From NCBI GenBank assembly GCA_002633005.1, contig NMRA01000178.1, positions 696,410 to 760,409 of the forward strand: a stretch of 64,000 nucleotides of DNA. The letters run 5' to 3'. Shown here piece after piece: positions 34,801 to 48,800 of this stretch; position 1 is the first letter of the stretch, and every line of letters starts with the position of its first letter. Below the pieces are notes generated by a model. It was not told the DNA's origin, made no database searches, and was given only the letters and a program-made list of their open reading frames with translations. The DNA comes from Phoronis australis. Lineage: Eukaryota > Phoronida > Phoronidae. A program made the translations under genes and the position numbers.

Positions 34801-37800
34801 GTCTGCCAGTGACACCTGTAGGGACTTCACTTGACTAGAGGTCTCTGGTTTCTTCTCTTGGGCAGCTTTTTGGTCACTCATTTTCTGTGCGAAGGCTAAG
34901 AGGACAAGAATTACAAGTAGTGCTTTTTGAGTAAAAGTACTTGATATAGAAGTACAACATAAACCTGAATGCAACTGAAACTTTGTTCTAAAGAGTAATA
35001 TTTCTAAATTTTAAAATAATGCATTGACCTACCAAAACAGTTCATCCTTGAAGTCATAGGCTCTAAACACTACCCTTTGATTGCGCAGGTAGACAAAAGA
35101 ATCCATAAGACTCGGTCTGATAGTCTGACCTACACTTGGGAAACACTGACATGAAATGGTTTGAGTTCCAGACTTCAATTTGCAACACTTGGGTTTAAAT
35201 TGTGGCCAAACTGGCAGACAGTTGATCCCTGGACTAACATGTCTGCTGCTCCAGTCAGCTGTCTTGGTAGTGGGTGAATGCAAAAGCAAACGAAAGAGAA
35301 ACAAGATTGTATGCGAAAGCGATTTTGAGGGTATGGCCATTTTGCATAACGTGGACGGAAGTTTCGCCTCTTACCGTCAGCCCTGCTCCGCTGTCTCTCA
35401 GCGTCCTGCTGTGCCCGCTGCACTTCTTCCCTGAGGTCACTGACCTCTTGCTTGAACCGGCTACGCACGCTATCCAGCTCTCTCTCCAGGGCCAGGACGC
35501 TGGTCTTTGGATGTGAAGTCAACTCTTCTGGCCTCGCAGACCGATGGTCGGTCTCCACCTCCAGCTGCTTCTCAAGGAAATTAATCCTTTCTTCATACTG
35601 ATACTGAAACCAATAACATATTAATAACATATTAATAACCCAACGCATTGAAGTCAGATGACTAACTCCAGCAGAGTGAGCTAAGAAGACTCAATTCTTT
35701 AACCTACGATTAAACTGAGTATCAAAGTAGCATTAAACCTGAGTGTGCTCTCTATCAAAAACAAAGGTTGGATTTTGGCCACTGACCATAAATTTACAAA
35801 TTTGATCTCAAATTGATCCTTAATCAAATGATGAATGATTTCCAAGATATGGAACTAACAGTTCATTACTTCTTCAGACAAAGCTCAGGTCACAGTGTGA
35901 CCTGAAATTGATGAGCTTCGTCTGAAGAAATAACTAATCACTTCTAGATCACACTAGATCACTTCTAAACTGAGTAAGAAACAAAACAAGACCAAATCTA
36001 CACTGTCATAACTTACAGTAGGTGGCCTAAACCAAAACATGGCTTTTCATAGACAGCTCAGGTTTAATGCCACTTCAAGTGAATTCCTCCTCAACCTCAT
36101 CAGAGACTATGACCAAGGAGTGTACGAGTATAGTAGAGTTCACTCCGCCATTTTACCATTCGCCGCAATGGTTACCAGTGGAAACACTAGAGCTCCAAGC
36201 GGTGAATAATCAATACTTACTTAGGAGCGCAGTCCGAACAATGTAAACACTGATGAATTCATACTTTAATGACGTTCAACGTGCAATAAAATTACTGTGT
36301 GATTGAAAATGGTTAGAATACGTAAACTAACATCCACTTATAATCGAATGAGAATGAAAATGTGTATTTTAATCAATATTAAAGTGTATTTGTTTTTATT
36401 CTTTTGAAGCTCCCTTCAAAATCTATCACGGTTTTGTTTCATGTTTGAGTTCTTAACAAGGCAAATTATCTTTCCTTATAACAGTTCATACCTCCATGGA
36501 CAATAAAATTTGAATGATTGCTCCTGGGGGTTCAGAGGGTAATTNNNNNNNNNNNNNNNNNNNNNNNNNNNNNNNNNNNNNNNNNNNNNNNNNNNNNNNN
36601 NNNNNNNNNNNNNNNNNNNNNNNNNNNNNNNNNNNNNNNNNNNNNNNNNNNNNNNNNNNNNNNNNNNNNNNNNNNNNNNNNNNNNNNNNNNNNNNNNNNN
36701 NNNNNNNNNNNNNNNNNNNNNNNNNNNNNNNNNNNNNNNNNNNNNNNNNNNNNNNNNNNNNNNNNNNNNNNNNNNNNNNNNNNNNNNNNNNNNNNNNNNN
36801 NNNNNNNNNNNNNNNNNNNNNNNNNNNNNNNNNNNNNNNNNNNNNNNNNNNNNNNNNNNNNNNNNNNNNNNNNNNNNNNNNNNNNNNNNNNNNNNNNNNN
36901 NNNNNNNNNNNNNNNNNNNNNNNNNNNNNNNNNNNGATCTTGAATGTCCAACTGGTAGAGGTCTATGCTCAAAGTAAGTAACTAGACAGATCTTGAATTG
37001 TTCAATACTAGAATCAACATACCCACTTTAGTTTCCAGTTTTTGTATGGTCTTCATCAATACTTGTTTCTCACCCTGAAGTCGCTCAATGCTCGTATGCA
37101 GGGACAGTACTTCCTGTGTTTTGTCTGCCAGTGACACCTGTAGGGACTTCACTTGACTAGAGGTCTCTGGTTTCTTCTCTTGGGCAGCTTTTTGGTCACT
37201 CAATTTCTGAGCGAAAGCTAAGAGGACAAGAATTACAAGTAGTGCTTTTTAAGTAAAAGTACTTGATATAGAAGTACAACACAAACCTGAATGCTACTGA
37301 AACCTTGTTCTAAAGAGTAATGTTTCTAAATTTTAAAACAATGCATTGACCTGCCAAAACAGTTCATCCTTGATGTCAGAGGCTCTAAACACTACCCTTT
37401 GATTGCACAGGTAGACAAAAGAATCCATACGACTCGGTCTTACTAATAGTCTGACCTACACTTAGGAAACACTGACATGAAATGGTTGGAGTTCCAGACT
37501 TCAATTTGCAACACTTGGGTTTAAATTGTGGCCAAACTGGCAGACAGTTGATCCCTGGACTAACATGTCTGCTGCTCCAGTCAGCTGTCTTGGTAGTGGG
37601 TGGATGCAAAAGCAAACGAAAGAGAACCAAGATTTTATGCGAAAGCGATTTTGGGGGTATAGCAATTTTGCATAACCTGGAGGGAAGTTTCGCCTCTTAC
37701 CGTCAGCCCTGCTCCGCTGTCTCTCAGCGTCCTGCTGTGCCCGCTGCACTTCTTCCCTGAGGTCACTGACCTCTTGCTTGAACCGGCTACGCACGCTATC

Positions 37801-40800
37801 CAGCTCTCTTTCCAGGGCCAGAACGCTGGTCTTTGGATGTGAAGTCAACTCCTCCGGCCTCGCGGGCCGACGGTCGGTCTCCAACTCCAGGTGCTTCTCA
37901 AGGAAATTAATCCTTTCTTCATACTGATACTGAAACCAATAACATACTAATTACCCAATGCATTGAAGTCAGATGACTAACTCCAGCAGAGTGAGCTAAG
38001 AAGACTCAATTCTTTAACCTACGATTAAACTGAGTATAAAAGTAGCATTAAACCTGTGCTCTCTATCAAAAACAAAGTTTGCATTTTGGCCACCGACCAT
38101 AAATTTACAAATTTGATCTCAAATTGTTCCTTACTCAAATGATGAATGATTTCCAAGATATGGAACTAACAGTTCGTTACTTCTTCAGATGAGCTTCGTC
38201 TGAAGAAATAACTAATTGTCATTTCTTCCCGAGATAAAAGATCACTTCTAAACTGAGTAAGAAACAAAACAAGACCAAATGTACACTGTTATAACTTACA
38301 GTAGGTGGCCTAAATGAAAACATGGCTTTTCATAGACAGCTCAGGTTTAATGCCACTTCAAGTGAATTCCTCCTCAACCTCATCAGAGGCTATGAAGTTT
38401 TAGGTTCATTGTTAGTAACTCCATATTCAGTTCTGAATCATCCTTCTTCACTGGATTGTGTAGATTGAACATGTTGGAGCCTAGATAACTGCCACACCCT
38501 TTTCTATGACTGGCAGAAGCAATCCCATACTTTGCTGTTCACATAGATGTGAGCATGATGGCTGAGTGTCTGAGAATGTTTCACAATATCGCACATTCAT
38601 CTGCCTGCTTACTATGGTGAACAGTTCTAAGTATGAACAACATAAAAATGTGACTTGAGTTGGATAATCATATTTACTCATTGTTATTATTTTGTTTAAT
38701 ATAAATAATTTAATTGTAACAACTAGTAGTCAACTGTGACATAAGCGAGACATTAGTGGCAAGATTTGAATATCCATGCGCATGCCATGGGAATAGCATT
38801 TGAATACAGACCTTACTACACCAAGACTAGCCTAGGCAAGGTGCTTTACCCCACCCAAGTAACAAGTCAAGCCTATTCATAAAGGTATGCCCAAGTTAAT
38901 TGAGCATGTAATTCTGTGTTAGAAAATAGTGCGACTGTAATTATTTCCACCCGTCCAGTAGATCTTCTTGCATTGGAAACAGAAAGGGTGTGGTAATGCA
39001 CTGTCTGTATGTGATAGGGGATGGGGGTGTAAGGCAACTAACTTATAAGTCACGGGGAACAATGCATTGCCCTTCAAGATTAGAAATTGAAATTCTGCGC
39101 TGCCACAATAGTAATATATACCATGAAAGTTTTATGGCCTTTGAACCATGAAAGTGCTGGATCTTGCCAAACGACTGGATGTCTTAAATTCATTGACAAG
39201 TGAGCAGCAGACGTTAAACTGAACCAAGATGGCGCTACCTTTATTGCAGTATACTTCTGCTCCATGGCCCTCAGTTCTCTCTTTGTTTCCTCATCTTTTT
39301 CCTCCAATTCTTGTTCCAACTTCCTGTTTCTATTTTCCAAGAACTCCACAGTCTTTGTAGTTGTCTGCTGTCCGTCAGGCACCATACCCGCAGCCCAGAT
39401 GAGAGCGGGCAAAGAGTTGGGGTGCCTCTTCTTAATGATAGTTTCCATTTCTCTCACCTGGAATTGTCATGTGACGTTGCCGTCAAATGACCTTATATAG
39501 GCAAAGTCATTTTTTTCGTGATCAGTAATGTGAAAGTAATGTAAAGTCAAATAAACTGACTCTATCTCACGGAAACTAAACACTTTTTCCAGGATGTTAA
39601 CAACACAAATGTTTGACAAATAACCTGCGTAACCAGGTGTACCTGGATAGTTATGAGCGGGTCCCTTGCCCATTTCAGTACATGGCCACCGAAGCGAGAG
39701 GCCTCCAGAAAATGTTCATTCTGACATTGATACAAAAACACATTCCTCCAGACTGTTCAAAACACAGTCGGACAGATTTTACACAAAAGCAACTGTGCAG
39801 TACCTTTTTAATTAAGGGCAAGATCTCTTAAGCTAATTTACATGGCCACAACAAGATAAATTCAAAAGTACACTTCAAAAACATTTACCAGAAGAAAAGA
39901 ATTAGTCACATCAAGATCAGTTCAATACCTGTCTTTTCAAGTCTAAGATCTGCTTGGCATCCGTTTCTTTCTGTTTTGCCTTTGTCTTCTGTTCAACTAC
40001 TTGGCTGCCATGCTGAAAACAATCGTCTCAAATTACACAATAACTTCTGGCTCACCATAACACGAACCAGATTCTATATCATTAGAGTCAGGTGAATATC
40101 TCTGACATCAGGTTTACTATTGTGCAATCAAGGATGTGGTAACAACCAGATGATGAACTCAGGTTGTGATCACCATGCCCACTGTTCATAATGTCACTCA
40201 TGTGATCACCATGCCCACTGTTCATAATGTCACTCATGTGATCACCATGCCCACTGTTCATAATGTCACTCAAGCAGAACACTTAGCTTACAACTGTTAT
40301 TAAAATCTCTTGGTCTATTTACACCGACCTCTAGTTCATATACATTGTAACGTTTCGACGATGGCCGGAGAAGATGCCGACTGAAACGATAGTGTATATA
40401 GACTAGAGGTCGGTGTAAATAGACCAAGAGATTTTAATAATAGTTGTGATACGCCACCACCTCAGAGTGGTTTTAGGAAGTCAACACTTTGCTTGTTTAC
40501 CTAAAACTTCAATTTTGTATCTCACAAAACTTAGTCATCCAAAAAGGAGCAGCATGCAATTGAAATAATTGAATAGCAATTTAGCTGAGAAAAATAAATA
40601 GAAAATGAGAGAAATAAGTGACATTAATTTTTGAAATGCTGAAACATGTATACACATCAGATAGCAGCTTTGTATCTATCATAGCAATCTTTCAAAATGA
40701 CCTCGTTTTCCGTACACCAGACTCCATTGCTTAGAGTCTGGGTTCGAGTTAAAATGACACAATGTTTTATGACAAAAACCAGGAGAGCAGTTTATGAAAG

Positions 40801-43800
40801 TCATGATGGCTGCCCTAACATTGGTAGATGTTTCAGTCTTGAAAAATCAAAAAAGCGACATCCTCCATTCAACTATAATTATTGTTACACAAGACCACAA
40901 CAAAATAAAAATTATTTATTCAGTCATCTACTGTCACCAGAGACAGAAATGTGTCAATCACATGAAACTACCACCCACCTCCTTTTCAAGGGTGTCGATG
41001 TATCTTTTAAGTTTTCGTATTTCAGCATTCTTTCCTTTCAGCAGTTCGTTATCACGGTCCAGTATTTCTTGGTTCTCTGCGTACCACTTCAGTTTCTTGT
41101 TCAGCCTGTCAAGTTCAACTTCATACCTCTGCTGGATTTCCTAGAACAACAAATTTTAACAGAATAACGTTTCAACCAACTACAAAGTACTCCCAGACAA
41201 CACAATCATTCTTTGCCAATGAAATAATTTAGAAGGCAGCAATGAAATCACGAGATCTATGTAGTCTACTCACAGTAATCACAACGTGACTAGGGAATGA
41301 AATCAGCATATCTTTTTACTTAAAGGGGCATTTCCGTGCAGTTCAGCTGTCAATGTTGAATTCTTAACAAAAGTGCTTTCAATGGTGTTATTACCTTCAT
41401 TGAATTGTTGCCGAATGAGCCGGTAACTCAAGTGGCATGTGCCATTTTCGAATTCATAATATAAGGTTAGCCAACCCCCATCAACTCTATAGCGATTTGA
41501 TGTTCTTGTTGAAAATGGTAATGTATAAGCCATCTCACTTCACCTGTAACTCCTGAGCTCTGGCAGCTTTATTGTACTCATCTCTGTCACTCTCCCTCTC
41601 CCTGCTGTGAATAAGATGGTCTATCTGATCAGATAAGCATTTCTTCTCTGCCTCAAGTTTACTGATAGTCACTTCAAGAGAGTCCACCTTGGCCTGAAGT
41701 ACGACATTGAGAATTTGGGAGTTGGCTACATACGCACAGGGTCACCCAAGACCAGACCAGTGCTAATACCATTTTTTTTGCAAGAAACCGTAAAGCCCCT
41801 TTAATTTCAAATCACATGACTGAACTAGAAGAAATACATAATATATTCCCCTTAAACATCACCTCTAATCTGAGTGAAGAACAAGTTGATATGTTAACAT
41901 TTTATACAATCAGTGGTTCAATACAAAAAAGTTATTTTTTGGCAGAAGATGGGTTTAAAGCGCTGTCTTTTAGATAACATTCACTTACTACAACTAGATG
42001 ATAGATCTGATGTTTACCAACTGGGTCAAATTTTGAAAGACACAATAGCCAAAATCACAAGTTGAAGGTGTCCTTTTGTAAATGTCTACAACCACATGTC
42101 CCCTACCTTGGCTTGTCTCAGTTCCACATTCAACTCTGTAATTCTTCCAGCCCCTAGCACAGCGCTCCCTACAGGGCCTTTAGCAAACTGCTGCTGGGCT
42201 AGGGGGCTTGTTATTATCCCCTGACTTTTTAGTTCAGTCTCCTTCCTATCCAATGCTTGTCTGAAAAAGTAAAGGATTACACTACTTTCATTCACTCCTT
42301 CCCCTCATTATTGTACATTATGACTTTAACAGGTCTTTAATAGACATTCTCCCCATTGCCTTCTGCAGACTCTCCACATTCTTCAACCCCCTATACCATC
42401 TCACTACGCCCTCATTACCTCAGCTGGGTGACTTCAGTAGACAGCTGTAGGCTCTCCCTGAGCATTCTGTCCTCTTGTCACCCTCTGCAGTCTCTCTCCT
42501 TTCTTCAACCCCTAGACCGTCTTGCAAACCCCCCATTCACTACGCCCTCATTACCTCAGCTGGGTGACTTCAGCAGACAGTCGTTGGTTCTCCTTGAACA
42601 TCTTTTCCTCTGTCACCCTTTGCAGACTCTCTATTCTCTTCATCTCCTTATACAACCTCTCATTCTCCAGTTGGTAACCAGCTATCAGCCTCTCTTGCTC
42701 TCGCATTGTCTTCTCCAACAACTCGTGCTCTTTCTTGGAAACTTCTCCTTCCCCTTTCTCCTTTTCTAAACCTTTTCTATATTCACTCTCACCGGGGTCG
42801 TCTTCAACAACCTTAAAATGTCAAGATAAAAGTATGTTGAATAAGTGCAACGGACACATGTATGTTAAGGTCACCAGACACAGGTACGCTAAGTTCACCA
42901 GACACAGGCATGTCAAGTTGACCAGACACAGGTATGTCAAGTTCACCAGACACAGGTATGTCACGTTCACCAGAAACAGGTATGTCAAGTTCACCCGACA
43001 CAGGTATGTTCAGTTCAACAGACATGTACGTTTAGTCTCACCTACAGACCACTTTCCAAATTGTTGTGCCCAGTGAAAACATCAATGATAAGCAACCCAT
43101 TACAGGTCACTCGGTACATTTGTCTTTCATTAGCATAATGTGCTAGAACTAAGACCACTTACTGTTACAAAATTGGTCTCAAATTGAAGGTACTTTCAAG
43201 GTTTCGAAAGAACTACCAGTTTGTTATTTTTTTCAGACCAAGCTCTTAGCTGTAGGTTATTAGCTCAGTGTGAAAAAATCACAAACTGCCAGTATTCCAG
43301 AGTGCAGCGATCATTTCTGAACTGAGTAAGGAGCACAATAAGGCAAATTGTACAACATTAAGTGCCTTAAATCAAAAATTGTTTTTGACGGCAGGCATAG
43401 CTTTAATGCCACTTTAGGTCCAACGAACTAAATAAGAATCATCAATGCCAAAATATTAATCAATCATCAGGCTACAGGGCAGTGACCTCTGGTGATCATT
43501 TTTTTGTGGTAAGGGGGCACTGTGTGTGGTTGTAGTTTTTGTTCTGTTGTTAGATGCTTGCACATGGTAATAAATTTGCAGCGCAGGGTAAGCAGTTTGA
43601 GGGGGGTAGTAAGAATTCTGTTGCCTGCGGTGAGAAATAGTTTAAACCACCTGAAAAGCATGGCAGTCATTTCCACCCGTGCTGTAAAGTGTTAGAACTT
43701 GTCGCAAGATTCTAACTCTATACCCAGAGTGATAGAGTTAAGAGTAGAGGCAAGATTCACACTCTATAAACAGATGTCTAGAGTTAGGTGTGAAGGCAAG

Positions 43801-45856
43801 ATTGAAACTCCTTATACTCAGATTTTATGGACTTCTGGACCACTACATCACCAACCCACCAATCCAACAAATCTAGCAATAGTTCACTGAATCCTACCTT
43901 TGCTGCCAGGACAAAATTTTCTTGTTTCAATTTTAAAATCTCTTCTTCAAAGCGCAGTCGTTGCTCTTCAAGTCTATTGACGTGTTCCTTCTCTTGGGAA
44001 AACAAATCAGCTGAAACAAGCACAGGGTAATACACATGCAAACTCTGACACAAATAAGCCCATCATACCCATTAATTCAATGCTTAATACAGACAAAAGC
44101 ATCAACAAGTAATTAAATAGGGCCGTCCCGGATTACACAATGATAGAACTCTCCTTTGTCCCGGAGATAAGAAAGCATGTGACCTTGTTTTGTAAATCAG
44201 GCACATTTTTGTGTTTCTCAGGTGTTGGGGAGGCAAAACAATTTCAGATCACGCATTGACGGGTATTTGTCAAGTTTATCAGACTTTCTCAGGTCAGAGT
44301 TGCAGCCCAAAGCATGCAGTAAAATTTCATTGGCATTGGAAGGACGAATAGAATAATGCAACCAAGAAAAACTTGTGCAGACAACAACAAACAACATGTG
44401 AAACTCCAGTGGCATCATAAAGAGGCAGTAAATGTGCCTGATGGATGTTTACGACATTGTGGGTAAATACAGCGAGATTCAAGTGTCGCTGTTTAATCTG
44501 GGGCGGCCCTGTTAAGGACTGAGACTGGTTAACAGCATTAATCAAAAGGATGTCAAGACACCAACAGAGTAACAATTGGCTAGCGTAGAGTACTTCGTCT
44601 ACCTTTCATCTTTGCATGCAGTTTGCGTTCTTCCTGCCATCTCTCCTGCCATTCCTTGACCTCAAGCTGGAGTTCACGCTCCAACATCTTCATTTCACGC
44701 TCGTCTGTGATTGGACGATCTCGATCGTGGATTTGATCTTCGTCCAGTGCTCGTGACCGTGCAGCCTATTCAAGTACAAAGTATTGAATACATCAGCCTG
44801 TGCAGACTTTTTCGTACTGAAACGACTGTCCAAAAATAAATTTCCATCCTGACTGCCGAGACTAAAAAGAATTCACTGTCAGAACAGGGGAAATGAATCA
44901 CACTGCTGTGTACTACACCCACCTAATTCCACTAAACATTAACTCTTTTTCATTTGAAAAAGGGAATTTCCATCAATTCCCTTTCTGTGGAATTTTTTCT
45001 GCCCTATCATTAATATTTTTCATTGCATTTCAGCCCTTCTAACACATTCAGTGCAGAAATTTCTGCACAGAAATGTCTTAAAATCATTTTCTGCACTAGA
45101 GGATGTGTACAAATTTCTGCACTGAATGTGCAGAAATTGATATACAAAAATTTCTGCACTAGGGGATGTGTAGAAATTTCTGCACACGATGCTGCATAAG
45201 ACTGAATTGCAATGGAAAATACTAACTTTAAAGCAAACTGATGGAAATCTTGGGGCACAAAAAGGGAATCAGGGGAAATGCCCATTTAAAATGAAAACGC
45301 TTTTATAGAAATAGGCAAAAAATTAATAGATATTAATAAATCTCTTCTGAACCAGTTTTTCACAAAATATTTTTCAAAATGCAAGAACTGATTACCTATA
45401 CCCAAGTTTAACATTTGAGAGCTTGTCTGTCTGTAATACCGCATTCAGCTAGATACAATAATTGTCAAAAAAGTAGACAATTTGTCTGGATATGTCAAAG
45501 TTATGGGAAAAACAGGCTGATTCTACCAAAAATAACACTGTAAACAATTTAAAATTAGGGAAAAACTTTTGCCTTTGGTTAGAAGTTTCGACACAATTTT
45601 TGACAAAAACAATGACCATGAACTTATTGAAAACTACAACACTGTAGCTTCACTTTTAAGGTTTTCAATGAGCTGTAAGAACCGTCAGTTCCAATTGTCC
45701 GTTACGTCTATTGACTTACACTAGAGGTTTTCTTTGATGGGGGAGTGTTGAAGTGATCTTGAATGTATTCAGCGAACGCCTGGACTGATGCTGTTAACTG
45801 GCTCTCTTTTATCGTAGCCGCGCCACTGGCAGGGGGACGACTCAATACCTGTGTTC
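31846..45856 (-). CDS. CEP162: CEP162 3' exons: coiled-coil C-terminal half
   Basis: Exons from 45856 down to the TGA at 31846 encode almost continuous heptad-bearing coiled coil. The last two exons join as TSHTP|EMRHFESLLEK, against HTPEMKHF in human, which confirms the splice. The C-terminal coiled coil is the part reported to mediate axoneme-end and CEP290-related functions in vertebrates. Polyadenylation is probably at one of several TTTATT (minus AATAAA) sites between 30.97 and 31.32 kb; the exact site is uncertain. Confidence 0.9.
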
Positions 45857-48800
45857 CTTTGAAAATGAACAGGTTACAATAAGGGAATATCAAAGGCAAG
45901 CCTGAGAGGACTTCTAAATTAGTTTAGTTCAGGTAAAATATTTGAACACAAGACAACAGCATGGGGAACAAGAGGATATTTATTTCAGTCCTCATTTTTC
46001 AAAACAGTTAGACCATTTTTCAAGTTCTATAGAATGATGTTGTCACTCGACATTTAGCAAAATTGTGGGAATTTTAATGCAAGAAATACATGTACCTGAG
46101 AAATGAATATTAAAAAGTGCATTTTTTTACATTTTTTGCTGAAATTGGTGAGAAATGTTTTACAGAATGAGCTTATAAACTTATTAGTAATGCATCAGAG
46201 CAGGACTTGTGGCGGGCATGTTTCATTTTTTTGAAAACATACTTGGCTAAATTTAAGAATACTTAATCAAATTCTTATTTGAAACGATATACACGATTTT
46301 ATTTCTTATAATGGGAAATGTTAGTTATGGAACACGTCAAGTTACAGCAGGCATGAAATTAAAACCAAAATCATTGTACACTGTCTGCAACAATTCTAAG
46401 CATTGCAAAAACAATGCCATTGTTGGTGATGTCATGAGTCAATAAAGCATGATGTCACGGACGTCTGCCATTTGATTATTGTCTGGCCTATTAATGGTAA
46501 ATAGCACAATGGAGAACATGGACTCAAAGGAGAGCAACCTGCAACAGGGTTATAGCATATCCAAACATTCAGACTTCATGCTGAATAAACAGGAACAGTC
46601 AGAGAGCAATGGTCTGAATGAGACAGGCTGCCAGAAAATCAAACGAATGGTTCGCCAAGCTTTTCAAGTAAGCAATCTAACTGTCTAACAAATGAGCTCT
46701 TTTGCAGGGGGTTAACATTACACAAAACATTTAGTAATTCATCACTGTTTTGTGATAGTTCTACTTCATGAAATTAATGTTCGATTTTTTAAGCATGAAG
46801 CAACAAGGTAATACTGTATAGCAGCCTGCTGCACAAACACTATCCACTATTAATTAGACATTTTAGAGGGCTATTTCTTTGAAAAAAAGAAATATAATAC
46901 TCCTTTCTTATTCTTATAATAGTTGCTTAATAACCTTCTTTCCTTTATATTCACACAAATTTCTATAAAAACACAACAGGTCAGAGGTTTACAAAACCCT
47001 TAAGGTTATGTGCGACCTTATCGATAAGCCTGACGTGTATTTACTAGCCAAATAACAACAAAACTAAAGAACTTAATCCAGTAAAAGTACATAATATTTT
47101 CTTAAAGTAGCTTGCAGAATTTGACATTTGACTTTTTAATAAACTGACATTAATTGAGTCATGTAACCAGGCTTTTTTCGTAAAATTCAGCAAAAAAGGA
47201 AGTTACATCGATTGCAGAACTACAGTATAATAACATGACCAAATTGCGTCAACTTTTAATTGATAATAAATGTTCAAGATAAAATCTAAACAACACTGCA
47301 ATTTTCTAAACCATCTNAACACTATCCACTATTAATTAGACATTTTAGAGGGCTATTTCTTTGAAAAAAAGAAATATAATACTCCTTTCTTATTCTTATA
47401 ATAGTTGCTTAATAACCTTCTTTCCTTTATATTCACACAAATTTCTATAAAAACACAACAGGTCAGAGGTTTACAAAACCCTTAAGGTTATGTGCGACCT
47501 TATCGATAAGCCTGACGTGTATTTACTAGCCAAATAACAACAAAACTAAAGAACTTAATCCAGTAAAAGTACATATTTTCTTAAAGTAGCTTGCAGAATT
47601 TGACTTTTGACTTTTTAATAAACTGACATTAATTGAGTCATGTAACCATGCTTTTTTCGTAAAATTCAGCAAAAAAGGAAGTTACATCGATTGCAGAACT
47701 ACAGTATAATAACATGACCAAATTGCGCCAACTTTTAATTGATAATAAATGTTCAAGATAAAATCTAAACAACACTGCAATTTTCTAAACCATCTTTAAG
47801 TTTGCGGTTTCAAATTACACAATTTTTTTAGTTAAATGTTTACAAAAATCATAGCCCCTTGTGCAAAAGTGGAAAATTTTGAAACCAATTTCTAACTGCA
47901 TTTTGGAGAAGAGTTCACAAATTATGGTGACTAGAAGTTTAATATGAATCCAATCAGCCATTTCTGAGATATGAAAATTTGTCAAATTTTACCATTTTTC
48001 GAGGTTCCTACATGCTATAACGTTAAGAAAACTGCAATTCATAACATAACAAGAAGGTAGAGTTGGCGTATCAATCACTTCAAAAGTACCATAACAGTAA
48101 CTAGGCTAACCTGCAGTACAACACATTAACTTCTGGTATTGTCATATTTTTATAATCTGCTCCCAGTCTATGACATTTGCAAGCAATTCCATGATCAATC
48201 CAATGAATTTGGTAAAATTGGAGCACAAAATAAAATGCCCAAAGTTGTGCTGAATTACAAAAATTTTACCCCAGAAAAATCTTCAAGGCCATTGGAACTC
48301 AACCTTTCATGACCTTCACTCGCAAATTCAGAGATGACTGCCAAAATGACTAGTAATAACCAAAAATTCCATGGGTTTGTAATCATAATTAAGGGATTAA
48401 TTGTGAAACTGGAAGTACCAGCTGGTTGTAAATAGGAGGAAGTTGCAGCCCCCCTATTTTCGATTAGGTGTTACTTCCGGTTTCACAGTGGAAGAACAGT
48501 CACGTGATCAAGGGCCTGAGCTGCAGGCTTGAAACGTTATGCTTAGCTAACTAAATGCCTCCTAGTAAGTAATTTTTCTCGTTTATACCATAATCACAGG
48601 AGACAGCGATGAACATTTTAACTATAAACTAATTTTGTAAGTTATAAAATATAGAAACAAGTCACAACATTTGACCCGGGTACAAAGAGTAAAGTTGCGT
48701 GACCTTACATATTCTAACAATAGTCATGGTAGAAACATTGCCCATCAAATGCCAATGACCTCATGTGAAGAAACAAGTGTGAAATTTTTTATAAAATCGT

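Noticed and set aside
36514-36981. Long open frames on both strands over the N run
   Set aside because: They consist of undetermined bases and carry no information.
34619-38396. A true tandem exon duplication extending the CEP162 coiled coil
   Set aside because: Joining the two exon pairs breaks the reading frame, and one pair already gives the normal length. The gap next to copy B favours an assembly artefact. It is kept as a finding because mutually exclusive use is not excluded.
40165-40272. Evenly repeated 36-bp units that might suggest a CRISPR array
   Set aside because: Units are contiguous, without spacers, and the DNA is animal; it is a plain tandem repeat.
42813-43076. Repetitive ORFs on both strands (HRYVKFTR-like and IPVSGELD-like peptides)
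   Set aside because: They come from a 24-bp minisatellite, whose length is a multiple of three and so leaves frames open. There are no splice signals or conservation, and they lie in a CEP162 intron.
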